From: Ophioceras dolichostomum
Taxonomy: Eukaryota > Ascomycota > Sordariomycetes > Magnaporthales > Ophioceraceae
Length of the DNA: 64,000 nucleotides
Direction: 5' to 3'
Assembly: GCA_003049485.1 (NCBI GenBank)
Contig: PYST01000046.1
Location: 1-64,000 of the forward strand
The position numbers and the translations under genes were made by a program. Shown one piece after another: positions 21,914 through 32,411 of this stretch. The notes beneath the pieces are model-generated. The model ran no database searches, was not told where the DNA came from, and saw nothing but the letters and a program-made list of their open reading frames with translations. Numbering within the stretch: position 1 is the first letter of the stretch; every line of letters starts with the position of its first letter.

Positions 21914-23946
21914 ATGGGCGCCTTCGACAGCTTCATGTGGCACTTCGACGAAGGCGTCACCGGCTTCTTCGGGCAATGGAACCAGTACACCACCACGCTC
22001 GTGGCCGTCCTGATCGGCATCCTGGCGTGGCAGATCTGGACGCGCCAGGACCCGGACACGCATCCGATGCTCCTCGCGCGCCAGGCGCAGGCCACGCCCG
22101 TCCGCCAGGAAGGCGAGTCCTCGGTCTACAGGTCCCACGCCGCGCCGCACGGCATGCCGCTCAACGCCGGCCTGAACGTCAAGGACCCCGGCACCGCGAA
22201 GTGGGCTAAGGGCCGGGACGGCGACTTGAGGGATATCTGGAGGCGCGCGGCGGCGGGCACGCCGAGCGAGGATGTCGCGGCGGGCGCAGGTGGCTTTGGT
22301 GTGGGAGGTGGTGCTGGTGCTGGTGCTGGAACTGCAGGTGTGAGGGGGCGGGTTTTGACGGTGCATGGATCCGAGAACGTTGTCGAGCATAGTATTGGTA
22401 TGTTTGATTGTCTGTTTGTCCGTCGACCTACTTACCCGGAAGTCTGTCGGTGCTTCTGATGCTGGCTTCCTTTCTTTTTACTCACCCTACAATTGCAATG
22501 TCAACATTTAGATGACATCACCCGCCAGATCAACCTGATCGGCCAGTACCTCCTCGACCAGGGCAGCAACCGCGTGGCCATCTACCTCCCCAACTCAGTC
22601 GAGCTCATCGCAGCGCTCTTCGCATGCGCCTTCTACAACATGACGGCCGTGATCCTCCCCTTCGACGAGGACGAAAACGCAGTCATCTCCATGCTCCGCC
22701 GCTCCGCCGCCGACACCGTCATCGCCCTGCCGGGTTCGTTCCCCTTCGACAGCACCGTAAAGAACTACCCGGCTCTGCGCCAGCTCGTTTGGGTGGTCGA
22801 TGAGGGGAACCGCCACCTGGACTGGAACGAGGTCCCGAAAGGAATGGGCGGCGCCGTGAACGTCTCGACCTGGCAGGACGTCCTGGCCGACCAGCCCGTG
22901 GACTCCGGGAGGGACCTGCCGAGCCTGGCGGAGCAGAGGCCGGACGCGAGGGACGTCACGGTGTTCTGGCAGTCGAAGCCCGGCACGATGGAGGAGATGG
23001 TGCGCTTCACGAGCGGCAACCTGGTGGCGGCCGTGGCGGCGCAGCTGTTCGCCGTGCCCACGGCGCAGCGCCTGTCGCCGTCGGACCTGTTCCTGCCCGC
23101 CGACTCGCTCGCGAACACGCACGCCCTCGTCCTCACGCTCGCGGCACTGTACTCGAACGCATCCGTCGCTTTCAACAGCGTGGCGGGCCGCGCGCCGGAC
23201 CTGGCGGTCGCGACGAGGGGCATCAGCCCCACCGTGGTGGTGGCGACGCCGACGGCGGTCCTGCGCACGCACGAGGACACGTCCGCGAGCCTGCTCAACT
23301 CGTTGGTGTCGCGCACCGTGCACGGTCTGCAGACCTCCTCGCTCACAAAGAACGGGGCTTTGGCCGCTACCACCTCGTCGGTGCTGGCCTCGCTGAACGA
23401 CCGCCTGCGCCCCGCCGTGGGACGCACCCCCGGCAAGCTGCGACTTCTGTACGTCGCTGAGCGCGTCGGGGCGGGCACGCCGCCGCTCAGCGCCAACGTC
23501 CTCTCGGACCTGCGCGTGTACACGGGCGCGAGGATCGTGTACGCCCTCACAGCCGCCAGGGTCGCGGGCGCGGTGGCGCAGACGGCGTTCTACGACTACA
23601 GGGTGCCCGAGGACTGCGGGAGGTGCTCGCACTTCGGCCCGCCGCTGACGTGCACGGAGGTGTTGTTGAGGGATAAGGGGGTGCATCGGACTACGGAGGA
23701 GAAGTCTGAGGGCGAGGTATGTTGACGATATTTTTTGCGTCTTCTTTTTCTCTCTAAACCACACCTACCAATCTTCCAAGGTATCTGGGTAACCTAGAAG
23801 GTAGCCTTCGATCTGATGTTGACGTGACATACTGACGACGTACATCCGTCTAGATCATCGTCCGTGGACCCTCCGTGGCTGGTAACGAGGTCGCTTTGGG
23901 CGCTATCGGTAGGATCCGGGACGACAATACGCTTGCGTATGTCTAA
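21914..23946 (+). CDS. Membrane-anchored acyl-CoA-synthetase-like protein, degenerate ATP loop
   Basis: Exons 21914..22397, 22512..23716 and 23854..23946 give 593 residues. Near the N terminus a transmembrane anchor (about 27-45, TTLVAVLIGILAWQIW) is followed by HPMLLARQAQATPVRQEGES and LRDIWRRA, an arrangement typical of fungal long-chain acyl-CoA-synthetase-like proteins. The AMP-binding fold is recognisable: NRVAIYLPNSVELIAALFAC, YNMTAVILPFDE, and GARIVYALTAARVAGAVAQT. The Ser/Thr/Gly-rich ATP loop that normally reads TSGTTGxPK is replaced by FTSGNLVAAVAAQ, without the Lys. The protein ends only 31 residues after exon 2, so most of the mobile C-terminal ligase domain is missing. I infer a non-catalytic relative, perhaps a lipid-binding or scaffold protein of the ER, lipid droplet or peroxisome. 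The short last exon is supported by a clean phase-0 join (GE-IIVRGPSVAG). Confidence 0.82.
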
Positions 23947-24911
23947 GTGAAACGATGGGATCGATGGATGACATGCGTGGATTTCTCTTCTCAAATCGTA
24001 TATTCTTCTTCTTTCCGGTTCCCGGTTCACTTGGCTGGGCGCATTCTCCTCTCTTCGCCAGACACTTTTGGCCGAGTAGATAGGTAGGTACCTAGATAAC
24101 CTACCTAGGACGGCATGAAAGGAGTATTCATCAGTGTTTGTGAGTTGGCATGGCGGCGGTACGTTCGTTGGTTGGTAGATTGTCTGCTCGCTCCCTGGGT
24201 TATCTTCGGAATGGGTTGCTTTTTACATTATGAACTGCGTTGCTTTCCTCTCTCCCTGTTGTGTGTGGTCCCGGCGGTCCCTTTTGGTCCCTCAAGTCGC
24301 CGAGAGGCAGCCTGCCTGTTTCGGTGGTAATGTTGCCTCTCCTCCGTCACTTGCGGCGCGCTCCCCTTCTATGATAGGGATGGGAATCGATCCCCTTTTG
24401 TCTACCTTGCCATTCGGGGTAATTCTGCTCATCCTGAGGCATGCCAGGTACTCCATGGCTTCCATGGCTTGTCACACATCTCCCACGAGTCCCACCCGCG
24501 GAGGAGTGGTGGCCAAAGCACTTCTCGGGGTGTCGGATGAATCCAAATGGCGGCGAACGTCCATCCATCTGTCGAGAAGAGTCGGTCGGTGTTACTTTCT
24601 ATTTTGCAAGGCGGCACCAAAAATGACTAGGGGAGGGAGGCCTCTCGCTCGCGACGGACGAGAAGCACGGACCCTCGACCGTCCTCGGCTCCGGGTGTGG
24701 ATTTGGCTCGCGATGTCGCCTTGGTTTATCAGCGTCGTTGGCGCGAGGCCCCTCGGATCCTGACCACGGGTGAATCGTTATCATGATTATCTCATGATTA
24801 TCATGAATTATACATTATTCTATGTTCTACTGTACTATTCTAGCCGTACCTCGCCAGGAGCATTAAAATTGTGCATATGCAATCAAATGTAGATCTACGC
24901 AGCTGGAGACA
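23947..24911. other. Convergent intergenic region
   Basis: 3' flanks of the synthetase-like gene (+) and the MFS gene (-). A TAGGTAGGTACCTAG island lies at about 24079-24109 and an AT-rich TCATGATTATC duplication at 24781-24802. Frames of up to 177 codons here overlap on both strands and look non-coding. Confidence 0.5.
24781..24802. repeat. Perfect 11-bp tandem duplication TCATGATTATC
   Basis: Two adjacent copies in an AT-rich patch about 110 bp beyond the MFS stop codon. The internal ATCATGAT palindromes could form a small stem in a 3' UTR. Confidence 0.75.
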
Positions 24912-26888
24912 TCACGGATATTCCATGCTCGACGTAGGGACGCTGCTCTCCTGGGCGGCGGGGGTCTGCTCGGGGGTCTGCTTCTCCTCCTGAAGGCCCT
25001 GCTCCGTCTCCAGGGCGCGAGTGATGTTCAGCTTTCTCGTAAGCAAGCTTAATATGAGGGCCACGAACCCCAGCCCGGCCATGACGGCCCAGATAACCTT
25101 CACGCTGTCGGAGTATCCCTGGATCAGCATAGCGCGCTCGAGCGACGCGTCCGGCATGGAGCGGACGACTTCAACCAGCGCGGCGGCGTCTTGGGAGAGC
25201 TCCGAGGCCTTGGAAGCCAGCGACGGGTAGCCGCGCAACTTGGACTCGAACTGGGACTGGAAGATGGCGCCGCCGATGGCCACGCCGATGCCCTGGCCGA
25301 AGGCGCGCGAGAAGATGTACATGGACGCAGCGAATGCGACGTCCTTCTCCTCGGCGGCCGCGATGGTGCCGTAGCTGAGGCTGTTGAAGAGAAGACCTAA
25401 ACCCAGGCCAGAGACGAGGTCGATGAAGATCCACTGAGGGACCGTGGTGCCGACGTCGAGGAGGTACAGGAGGCCCAGGCCGAACGTGGCGACCGTCCAC
25501 CCGCTCCAGATAGACCAGCGGAAGCGGCCGGTCTTGCTGATCACTACGCCGGCCATGATGGCCATGGGCGCAATGGTGGCGGTCTGTGGGAACATGGAAA
25601 CGCCCGCGATCACGGCGCTATAGCCCTTGACACACTCGAAGTAGAGCGGCAGGTAGTACAGCAGCGACCAGAGGATGATGCCGTGGCAGATGGTGCCGAA
25701 GTAGTTCACGACAGCGGTGCGCTGGCGGAAGATGGCGACCCGGACGATCGGGTTCTTGGGTATCTCCATGGCCTCGTAGACCACGAAGGCGACGAGGCCC
25801 ACGACGCCCAGCACGAAGGGCACGATGCTCCGCCAGCTCGACCAGGGAAACATGACGTTGCCCCAGGTGACGGGCATGAGGAAGCTCGTGCCTCCCCCGG
25901 TGAGCAGCAGCACGCCGAGCCAGTCGAACCCGGCCAGCTTGGCGAGCACGCTGCCCGGCACGCGGTTGAGCTTGAGGAAGAACTGGAGCACGACCCAGCC
26001 GACGCCAATGATGGGGAGGTTCAGCCAGAAGATCCAGCGCCACTGGCCGGACTGGGAGAGGGCGCCGCCGATCAGGGGGCCGGTCACGGAGCCGACGGCC
26101 CAGACGCCGCCGTGGTAGCCGAACCACTTCCCCCTCTCGCGGAGGGGCACCATGTCGGTGATGAGGACCTCGCTGAGGCAGAGGATGCCGCCGCCGCCGG
26201 CGCCCTGGACAGTGCGGCCGGCGAGCAGGGTGGTGAAGTCCCGCGCCACGCCGCAGACGATCGAGCCCAGCGCGAACAGGAACAGCGCGATGAGGATGAG
26301 GGCCTTGCGGCCGAAGATGTGCGATGCGGAGGCGAAGGGCAGGATCACCATCGTGCTCGCCAGCAGGAAGGACGTGCCGCTCCAGAAGGCCTGGATGGCT
26401 GTGCCGCCGAGATCGCGGGAGATGACCTGGTCAGGGGTGAGAGCGAGGATGTCAGTACAAGGGGGGTTGGTGCTGCTGAGGGCTGGCTGGCTGGGTCGGT
26501 ATGCACTAGATAGATCTCGTGAATGCAACATAATTCGTCTTGTACGTACCGGAATCGCAACAGACAACGAAGTGGCATCCAGTGCCGCGGCGAAGTTCAC
26601 GATCAAGATGCTGACGAAAGAGCCGACGAACCGCTTCCCGGGGTTGAAGTCCTCGCGGGTCTGGACGGACTCCAAGGCGACCACAGGTTCAGTTTCCGCA
26701 CCATTGGCCTTCTCCTCCTTCGACGCCGGGGCGGTCTGGATCGTCGCCGTTGTAAGCCCCTTTTCCATGTCCGAGGGGGTAGGTGCGGGTGCGGGAGGAG
26801 GTGCGGATGCGGATACGGAGGTGGCGTCAGTAGCGTCTGCAGGGTCCGACGCCGCTTCCGCAGGCGGCTGGGTGGGCGACGAACCCAT
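24912..26888 (-). CDS. MFS transporter, DHA2 (14-TM) drug/toxin efflux type
   Basis: Exons complement(26550..26888, 24912..26426) give 617 residues. The 123-bp intron (GTACGT...CAG) is a multiple of three without stops, so its retention would only insert 41 residues. I splice it because VAIP-VISRDLGGTAIQAFW is the family sequence. The cytoplasmic N terminus is about 85 residues, rich in Ala, Pro and Thr. Family motifs are FAAALDATSLSVAIPV in helix 1, HIFGRKALILIALFLFALGS (motif A region), AGRTVQGAGGGGI, and the antiporter motif GSVTGPLIGGAL. Fourteen hydrophobic helices can be counted, as in DHA2 exporters of drugs and fungal toxins. The substrate is unknown. No biosynthetic gene cluster adjoins it, so it may be a general efflux pump at the plasma membrane or vacuole. 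Confidence 0.92.
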   Translation of the reverse strand: MGSSPTQPPAEAASDPADATDATSVSASAPPPAPAPTPSDMEKGLTTATIQTAPASKEEKANGAETEPVVALESVQTREDFNPGKRFVGSFVSILIVNFAAALDATSLSVAIPVRTRRIMLHSRDLSSAYRPSQPALSSTNPPCTDILALTPDQVISRDLGGTAIQAFWSGTSFLLASTMVILPFASASHIFGRKALILIALFLFALGSIVCGVARDFTTLLAGRTVQGAGGGGILCLSEVLITDMVPLRERGKWFGYHGGVWAVGSVTGPLIGGALSQSGQWRWIFWLNLPIIGVGWVVLQFFLKLNRVPGSVLAKLAGFDWLGVLLLTGGGTSFLMPVTWGNVMFPWSSWRSIVPFVLGVVGLVAFVVYEAMEIPKNPIVRVAIFRQRTAVVNYFGTICHGIILWSLLYYLPLYFECVKGYSAVIAGVSMFPQTATIAPMAIMAGVVISKTGRFRWSIWSGWTVATFGLGLLYLLDVGTTVPQWIFIDLVSGLGLGLLFNSLSYGTIAAAEEKDVAFAASMYIFSRAFGQGIGVAIGGAIFQSQFESKLRGYPSLASKASELSQDAAALVEVVRSMPDASLERAMLIQGYSDSVKVIWAVMAGLGFVALILSLLTRKLNITRALETEQGLQEEKQTPEQTPAAQESSVPTSSMEYP

Positions 26889-28622
26889 TGTCGCGTGGGG
26901 AAAAAGTGATGATGGGGAAGAGAGGAAGGTGATGAGTGAAGGAGAGACGCAAACGTGAAGAATATGAAGAAGATATGAAGAGAACAAGAGCTACTCCCTG
27001 GCCACATCGGGAAAACAAACCAAAGGGCGGGATGCCAGGGGCTTTATCATCCACTGTCCGAGGATGCGCCAAGCAATGTGAATGGGGACTGGAGAGGCTC
27101 AATTCCGACTCCAATGGTACGCTATACGCGGTCGATACACAAGTGCGAGGACCCCTGGAGGTGGAGCGCATTAGACTGGAGCAAGCGGATGGCAGCGCGG
27201 GAAGATCTTTGCATCGCGACATTTGAGGCCCCCGGCCGTGCCACTGGATTTCGGCGGACTCTCTCGTACGAGATTCCATTCTTGTCACCAGCGCCGATGT
27301 TGCAAATCGTGCAGGACCTATTCCGTAGTACCTTCCAGGTAGGTAAGCAAGAAAGCTTGCCTGCGCGTCCAAATACAGGACACAGGGACGGTGCTTCATT
27401 GAAAGCCGCGGAGTTAGGGCTTCCGAGAGATCCGTCGGCTAGAAAGATTCCACCGTTCGTTGTGCTGGTGATTGTGCTTGGCGCAGTGTGGGCCTGGACT
27501 ACAGGCCTTCCTCGTCCTCCAGCGTGCTCTTTTGCCCCAATCGAAATCTTGCGAAGGATCAAAGAGACAAAACGTAGTTTGGAGATGAAGGAACGCGATC
27601 ACAGAAGAGTAGCAAGTTTGCAGGGTAGAAAAAGGAAAAAGAATAAGAAACGAAATATTGCGGTGATTATTCATCCCTACTTCTGTTGGAGCACAGTAAC
27701 ACTGCCAGTGAATGCAGGCGCGGCGGCTCGCCGACTACCACACCCCGGATCGAATAGCCACTTAAGGTGCAAAACTCTGTAAACCCTGCTATACGACGGT
27801 TGCAGGTCGTGCGTGATATATCAACAGCGCATCTCTTTAGACCATTCATCTCTTCAATAATAGTGCAGCTCAAGAGCTCAGCGCAGCTGCAGGTTTCGTA
27901 AGGGCTCCCAGTCACAAGGGAAGGCCCCGCCGCCCCTAGTGTCGTTGTGTCACTGTCGCTAGGACGGCGACATCCCCTTCCCGCGGCGCTGCGTGTGAAT
28001 CCGTGCAGTCTGTAGGAGGACACATACCTAGATTCTGCTAGTCTGGCTTGGCGCCTCATCTAAGAGGAAGAGGCGTAAACGCCGGATACCGATGATTGTG
28101 AAAGTTTCCTTGCCTAGGTAGGTAGGGTGGATGATCAGGCATACCCGTAGATATCAGATGTCGTTCTCGAATCCTTCACGCGGTTCGCGCGGCTCCCGTA
28201 TGTGCATCTCGGAAGGCATGGTGTCTTTATTGATCGAGACCAACCGAAGCAGACAGGTTGCTCGTTGGCTCGCTCGCCAACTTCTCTTGGAGATGGAAAC
28301 CTACTACCCTCCATCGATCCATCCCCTTGCACCTTGTCCAACTGACCAAGAGGCGCCTCAAGCCCTCTATCCTATCCTATCCTATCCTATTACGTAGTAT
28401 CCTAACAGAGGCAGAAGAGAACAAGCCAGGAGGGAATCAGGGGAAATACTCGGGACAAGAATAAAAGGGAAATGATAAAGACGTGATAGGATAACAATGC
28501 ACGGGAAAAGCAAAAACACAAGCACACAAACGCCCAGCTACAACCCAGAACCCAGAAGACAAAGACACGTAGAATTCCATCTGCCCAACCCCAAAGACCA
28601 GCCTACCCGCTCGCTCGCTCGC
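26889..28622. other. Promoter of the MFS gene and 3' flank of the Cut12-like gene
   Basis: It contains a CCTAGGTAGGTAGG island at about 28113-28127 and a CTATC microsatellite. A 234-codon frame (27078-27782, +) runs through it but has no recognisable domain and no supporting structure. Confidence 0.45.
28367..28390. repeat. Pentanucleotide microsatellite (CTATC)n
   Basis: Nearly five perfect units in the 3' flank of the Cut12-like gene. Confidence 0.8.
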
Positions 28623-31600
28623 TCAGTACGGCACCACATTCTCTTTGTCATGCCCAGCACCAGCACCACCACCAGCATCCTTCCTCCTCCTCTCCACCCT
28701 CTTCTGCTCCAGCCTCGCCAGCGCCGCCGCGTGTCTCGACGGCGGCAGCGCGCTGCTGCGCGACGTGGTGTTGATGGTGCCCACGACGCTGCTGTTGGGC
28801 AGCACCGCCGCGTCTAGGTCTGCGTCTGCTGCATCTGCTCCTTTTGCTTTGATGAAGGGGTCGTTCCTCCTCCCGCCAATACCAACGCCAACACCACCGG
28901 CACCAGAGGAGGAAACGCCGCCGCCGGGGCCGCCAAGCCGCGCGAACCTGCCCTGAAGCAAGTCGATGCCCTTGTCGTCGTCTTCGTCGTCTTCGTCTTC
29001 CGCGTCGGAAGCAGCTGATGGATGTCTCTTCGTGGTCTTAGCCAAGGGGTCCGATGCCGTGCGAGACGTCGACAACGTTGTAGCAGCAGCTGTTCGAGTA
29101 CTGGTGGTAGCGGTGGTGGCGCGGCGCTCGACGTGAGTGTCTAGCGAGACGGGCCTGACGGACTTGCGGTGGTGGTGGCCACGGGCAGGTGTGGAGGACG
29201 CGTCGGGAGGGATGGTTGAGTCGAGTGAACGGCGGAGCGAGGCGGCTAGGTCGAGGCTTTGGTCGTCTTGATCTAAATCTAGATTTATCGCCCTATCTCT
29301 GCCACTGCCGCTGCCGCTGCCACCGCCACTATTGGTGCGAGCAGGAGGGCGCTCCGCAAGGGCGGAAGCCGAGCCGCGCTTGTTTAGGGTCCGGCTTCGG
29401 GTGGTTCCGATGGCTGAGCGGGGACGGGGAGGAGGGGGAGGACGGGACTTCTCCCGCTGGAGGGGCGAGGAGTCCTCGATGCCGTAGCCATCAGCACCGT
29501 CGGCGCTGTCCCAGTGATCAGCAGCAGTAGTGGCCCCTGATCGCTGAGCCCCACCGCCGCGGATATCGGCGATGGACTTGTGCCGCTCGCGCATTTTGGC
29601 CGAGTGCTCGCTCATCTCTGTGATTTTGCGCGCCGCTTCCTCGCGGTCGATCTTTCGGCCCTCTTTGTTGATGTTCTCTTTCAGCTCGTTGAGGCGCTGG
29701 GTGAAGTTGCCCCTGTCGTCGACGGCGGCAGGGTCGGTTGGGTCGTCGACTGTGTGTACGGTGGTGGTGGTAGCGGTGGTACGCCGCTTGTTGTTATTAT
29801 CTCCGCCGCCAGTGTCCTTCCCAAGGTCCTTCCCGAACGCGGCTAGTCTCTGGGTGAAGTTGTCCTCTTCGATAGTATCGTCCGCCGTAGCGACAACGGG
29901 TACCCGTTTGGCCTGTGATTTTGGTTTTGTAGTCTCCGTGGCGCGGAGAGGCTGCTCTGACTCGAGGCGGGCTTCAAGACGATGCAGTCTCTGCGTCCAG
30001 CCAGAGGTGTCCCCGGTGGCCTCAGGCACCTCCGGCTCCATGGTCACAGCCTCGAGGTGTCGCTTCGCCTTGTTGTTAGACCGAGCGACGTGCTTATCCT
30101 CCAGCTGCGTCACATCCACCGTCCAGTCAGCGCCGCCACCACGATCCGCAGAGTACGGGGCGTCGAGCTCTTCACTCATCGGCCCCGATGATCCCTGCCC
30201 ATCGACATCCTTGGCGGTGGTGACCGCATCTTGCTGTTGCTTCTTCTCGAGAAGCGCCCTCAGCCGAGCGATCTCCTCGTCCTTGGCACGCAGTGCTGCC
30301 CTTGCCTCTCGGGCACTTTTCCGGGACTCCTCCTTAAGCCTGTCGTGATCTCCCTGGAGCTTCCCCAGAGCCTCGGTCTTACGTCGGGTCTTCTGTTCCG
30401 CGACGGTCAGCTTCGCCGTGAGCTCTTCGACTCTGGAGCGGGCGGACTTGAGATCAGCCTCGAGACGGTCCCTCGCAGCCTGCAGGTCAAGCTCGCGTTG
30501 CTCAGCGGCGTGGCGATCGGCCTTCGACTTTCTGAACTCGTCCTTCAGCTGATTCAGCTCCTTGACCTGCTCCCGGGCGCGCCTCAGCTCTCGCTGTGCC
30601 TCCAGGAGCGTCTGATTGGTACGAAGTGACACGACGCGCCTGCCCTGGCCCTGAGAAGCATTGGCAGACTCCAGCTGCCCATCCTTGATCAGCGACTCCA
30701 GCTCCTTAACCTGGGCGCGATACTGGGAGGCCAGCGTGGTCTGCCTCGTGAGCTCGCGCACAGCGTCGTGGTTATCGTCGTTGGAGCCCTTCGTACGCTT
30801 TGCTGCGATCTGTCTCGCCAGCTCGGCCAACTGGCCTTCCATCTCAGCGACCCTGGACTGCTCCTCCCGCAGCCGCTGGTTGAGGCCCAGGGCCTCGACG
30901 TCCTTCATCTTGGCGTAGTTCTTAGCCAGGTGCTTGTACTTGACGAGCTTCTCCATCTCTGCTTTGGCTTCCTCGTGGTACTTCTGGAACTCGGTCTTCC
31001 AGTACTTGCCCGACCTAGAATGTGGCTCGTTCAGATCCACGGTTACGTCAGCGTCCAGTTCGCGATCGGACTCGTCGGCCACTTCTTCCCAGTAGGCTTC
31101 GTCGACATCGTGGCCAGAGCTGGTCGGTTGCTGGCGACTCGCGTTGGCGGCCGGGGCAACATCAGGCGACTTGGCCTTGGGCTTCCGCGAGTTCTCCAGC
31201 CTCTCGGACAGCGTCGTCCGCCGTCGTCGTGAGGCTCCATCGGAAGCATCGCGATCCCCATCGACTGGCTCCGACCATGGAGTGGGAACCTTTCCAGGCA
31301 AGCCATCGCCACTGGCAGCGCCGCCTTTGCTCCCGTTTTTGCCGTCATTCTGCGTGACATCACGGCCGAACGAGACGCGTTTCCGACGCGCCGTTCCCAT
31401 GCCGGGGGTCAACATAATGCCTTGGGGTTTTGACGGTGTAGACGAGGGCATGTCTAGCGTCGGTTGCATCGCGTTCTGTACTGGCTTGGGATCTCTCCTA
31501 ACTGTTGCGGGTGCGGCGGGTGTTCCGAACAGAGCAGATTTCAGCGCCCTGGCTGCGAAAACGGGCGCCGGCGTGTCTGGCGCGTCGATTTGAGTGTCAT

Positions 31601-31769
31601 CTACGGGGGATTGACGGGATTGACGGTCAATGTTAGCTCCCGGGTCGTGCATATAATAGCATGGCATAGTGTCAATGGGAGCGCATCGTGACGAGACTGA
31701 AGACTGACCTGGACCTCCGGACACGCCTCCCGAGGCTGCCCCTCCTCGATTGAGCATCCAGCCCAGCAT
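28623..31769 (-). CDS. Spindle pole body-associated protein, Cut12 family
   Basis: Exons complement(31709..31769, 28623..31600) give 1012 residues. The 108-bp intron is a multiple of three and open, but splicing gives the compact family start MLGWMLNRGG...GGP-DDTQIDAPDTPAPVFAARAL. The conserved N-terminal Cut12 region includes ALKSALFGTP and RRKRVSFGRDV. A long coiled coil runs from about 215 to 470, beginning YWKTEFQKYHEEAKAEMEKL and KYKHLAKNYAKMKDVEALGL. The C-terminal half is disordered, rich in Ser, Thr, Arg and Asp, with recurring NFTQRL/GWTQRLHRLE segments (about four copies of xxFTQRL) that look like a short repeated motif. In fission yeast Cut12 sits at the spindle pole body and helps activate Plo1/Cdc25-driven mitotic entry. 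Filamentous-fungal members are defined mainly by sequence. Confidence 0.85.
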   Translation of the reverse strand: MLGWMLNRGGAASGGVSGGPGQSSVSSRCAPIDTMPCYYMHDPGANIDRQSRQSPVDDTQIDAPDTPAPVFAARALKSALFGTPAAPATVRRDPKPVQNAMQPTLDMPSSTPSKPQGIMLTPGMGTARRKRVSFGRDVTQNDGKNGSKGGAASGDGLPGKVPTPWSEPVDGDRDASDGASRRRRTTLSERLENSRKPKAKSPDVAPAANASRQQPTSSGHDVDEAYWEEVADESDRELDADVTVDLNEPHSRSGKYWKTEFQKYHEEAKAEMEKLVKYKHLAKNYAKMKDVEALGLNQRLREEQSRVAEMEGQLAELARQIAAKRTKGSNDDNHDAVRELTRQTTLASQYRAQVKELESLIKDGQLESANASQGQGRRVVSLRTNQTLLEAQRELRRAREQVKELNQLKDEFRKSKADRHAAEQRELDLQAARDRLEADLKSARSRVEELTAKLTVAEQKTRRKTEALGKLQGDHDRLKEESRKSAREARAALRAKDEEIARLRALLEKKQQQDAVTTAKDVDGQGSSGPMSEELDAPYSADRGGGADWTVDVTQLEDKHVARSNNKAKRHLEAVTMEPEVPEATGDTSGWTQRLHRLEARLESEQPLRATETTKPKSQAKRVPVVATADDTIEEDNFTQRLAAFGKDLGKDTGGGDNNNKRRTTATTTTVHTVDDPTDPAAVDDRGNFTQRLNELKENINKEGRKIDREEAARKITEMSEHSAKMRERHKSIADIRGGGAQRSGATTAADHWDSADGADGYGIEDSSPLQREKSRPPPPPRPRSAIGTTRSRTLNKRGSASALAERPPARTNSGGGSGSGSGRDRAINLDLDQDDQSLDLAASLRRSLDSTIPPDASSTPARGHHHRKSVRPVSLDTHVERRATTATTSTRTAAATTLSTSRTASDPLAKTTKRHPSAASDAEDEDDEDDDKGIDLLQGRFARLGGPGGGVSSSGAGGVGVGIGGRRNDPFIKAKGADAADADLDAAVLPNSSVVGTINTTSRSSALPPSRHAAALARLEQKRVERRRKDAGGGAGAGHDKENVVPY

Positions 31770-32411
31770 CTTGCCGCCAAGCGAGTAAGGTCTATGACTT
31801 GTTCATCAAAGACACAAAGGAAGTCTAATGGCATTAAAACGCAGAAAACTAAGCCGCGTCTGTAGATGTTGGCTTTGCGAAACCGAGTAGTCGTTGGGTT
31901 GCGTCGCGTAAAGGTTGATGCTCTCGGAAGGCCTGGGACGTGTGTTTACAAACTTCCTGAACAGGTAAGGCGCATGATAGATTTGACGACTGAATGGCCC
32001 GTGACCCTGCTGCCACCACAGGGTGGGGTTACCCCACACTCAGGGAATAGCTTCACTAACGGCAGGGGTTGGAGCTCTCTGCTACCCCACCAAATTTATC
32101 AAATACAATACTACACAATCCCTTGGAGAGGAAAGAGTCATCATCCCCTCCTGAAGCTCCCCGTCGTTCCAACAACTTGAATTTCATTCAACCTCACAAC
32201 CTCTCGGCGAACTCATTTGACATCTTGACGCCTCTAGCATCCTTATCGGCATTGACATTGTAGAATGACTTCGTCTTCCTACTAGAAGTTGTCACGGCCT
32301 CACCGGGCTGTGATACTTCTCTCAAGTTGACGAGCTGCGACGACTCGTACTAGTCTCTTCGCTCTGTTACGCTCCATAACTTGGCCCCGGCAAACACGAT
32401 GAACGTTCAAT
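31770..32411. promoter_or_regulatory. Divergent promoter, Cut12-like / GCN2, with upstream ORFs
   Basis: About 640 bp between two divergent starts. On the GCN2 side a complete six-codon upstream ORF lies at 32265-32285 (ATG to TAG). A second out-of-frame ATG at 32399 overlaps the GCN2 start and reads to 32590. A GAGTCA half-site occurs near 32137, but no full TGASTCA Gcn4/CPC1 site was found. Confidence 0.5.
32265..32285 (+). promoter_or_regulatory. Short upstream ORF in the GCN2 leader
   Basis: Six sense codons (MTSSSY) and TAG, 127 nt before the main ATG if both are on one mRNA. Its translation could modulate initiation at the GCN2 start, but the transcript start is unknown. Confidence 0.4.

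Noticed and set aside
22595..23764. 389-codon frame antisense to the synthetase-like gene
   Set aside because: Arg/His/Val-rich shadow composition with no motifs; the sense frame carries the AMP-binding fold.
27078..27782. 234-codon plus-strand frame upstream of the MFS gene
   Set aside because: No domain, repeated changes of composition and no promoter or splice evidence. A hydrophobic stretch near the middle is not enough to call a gene.
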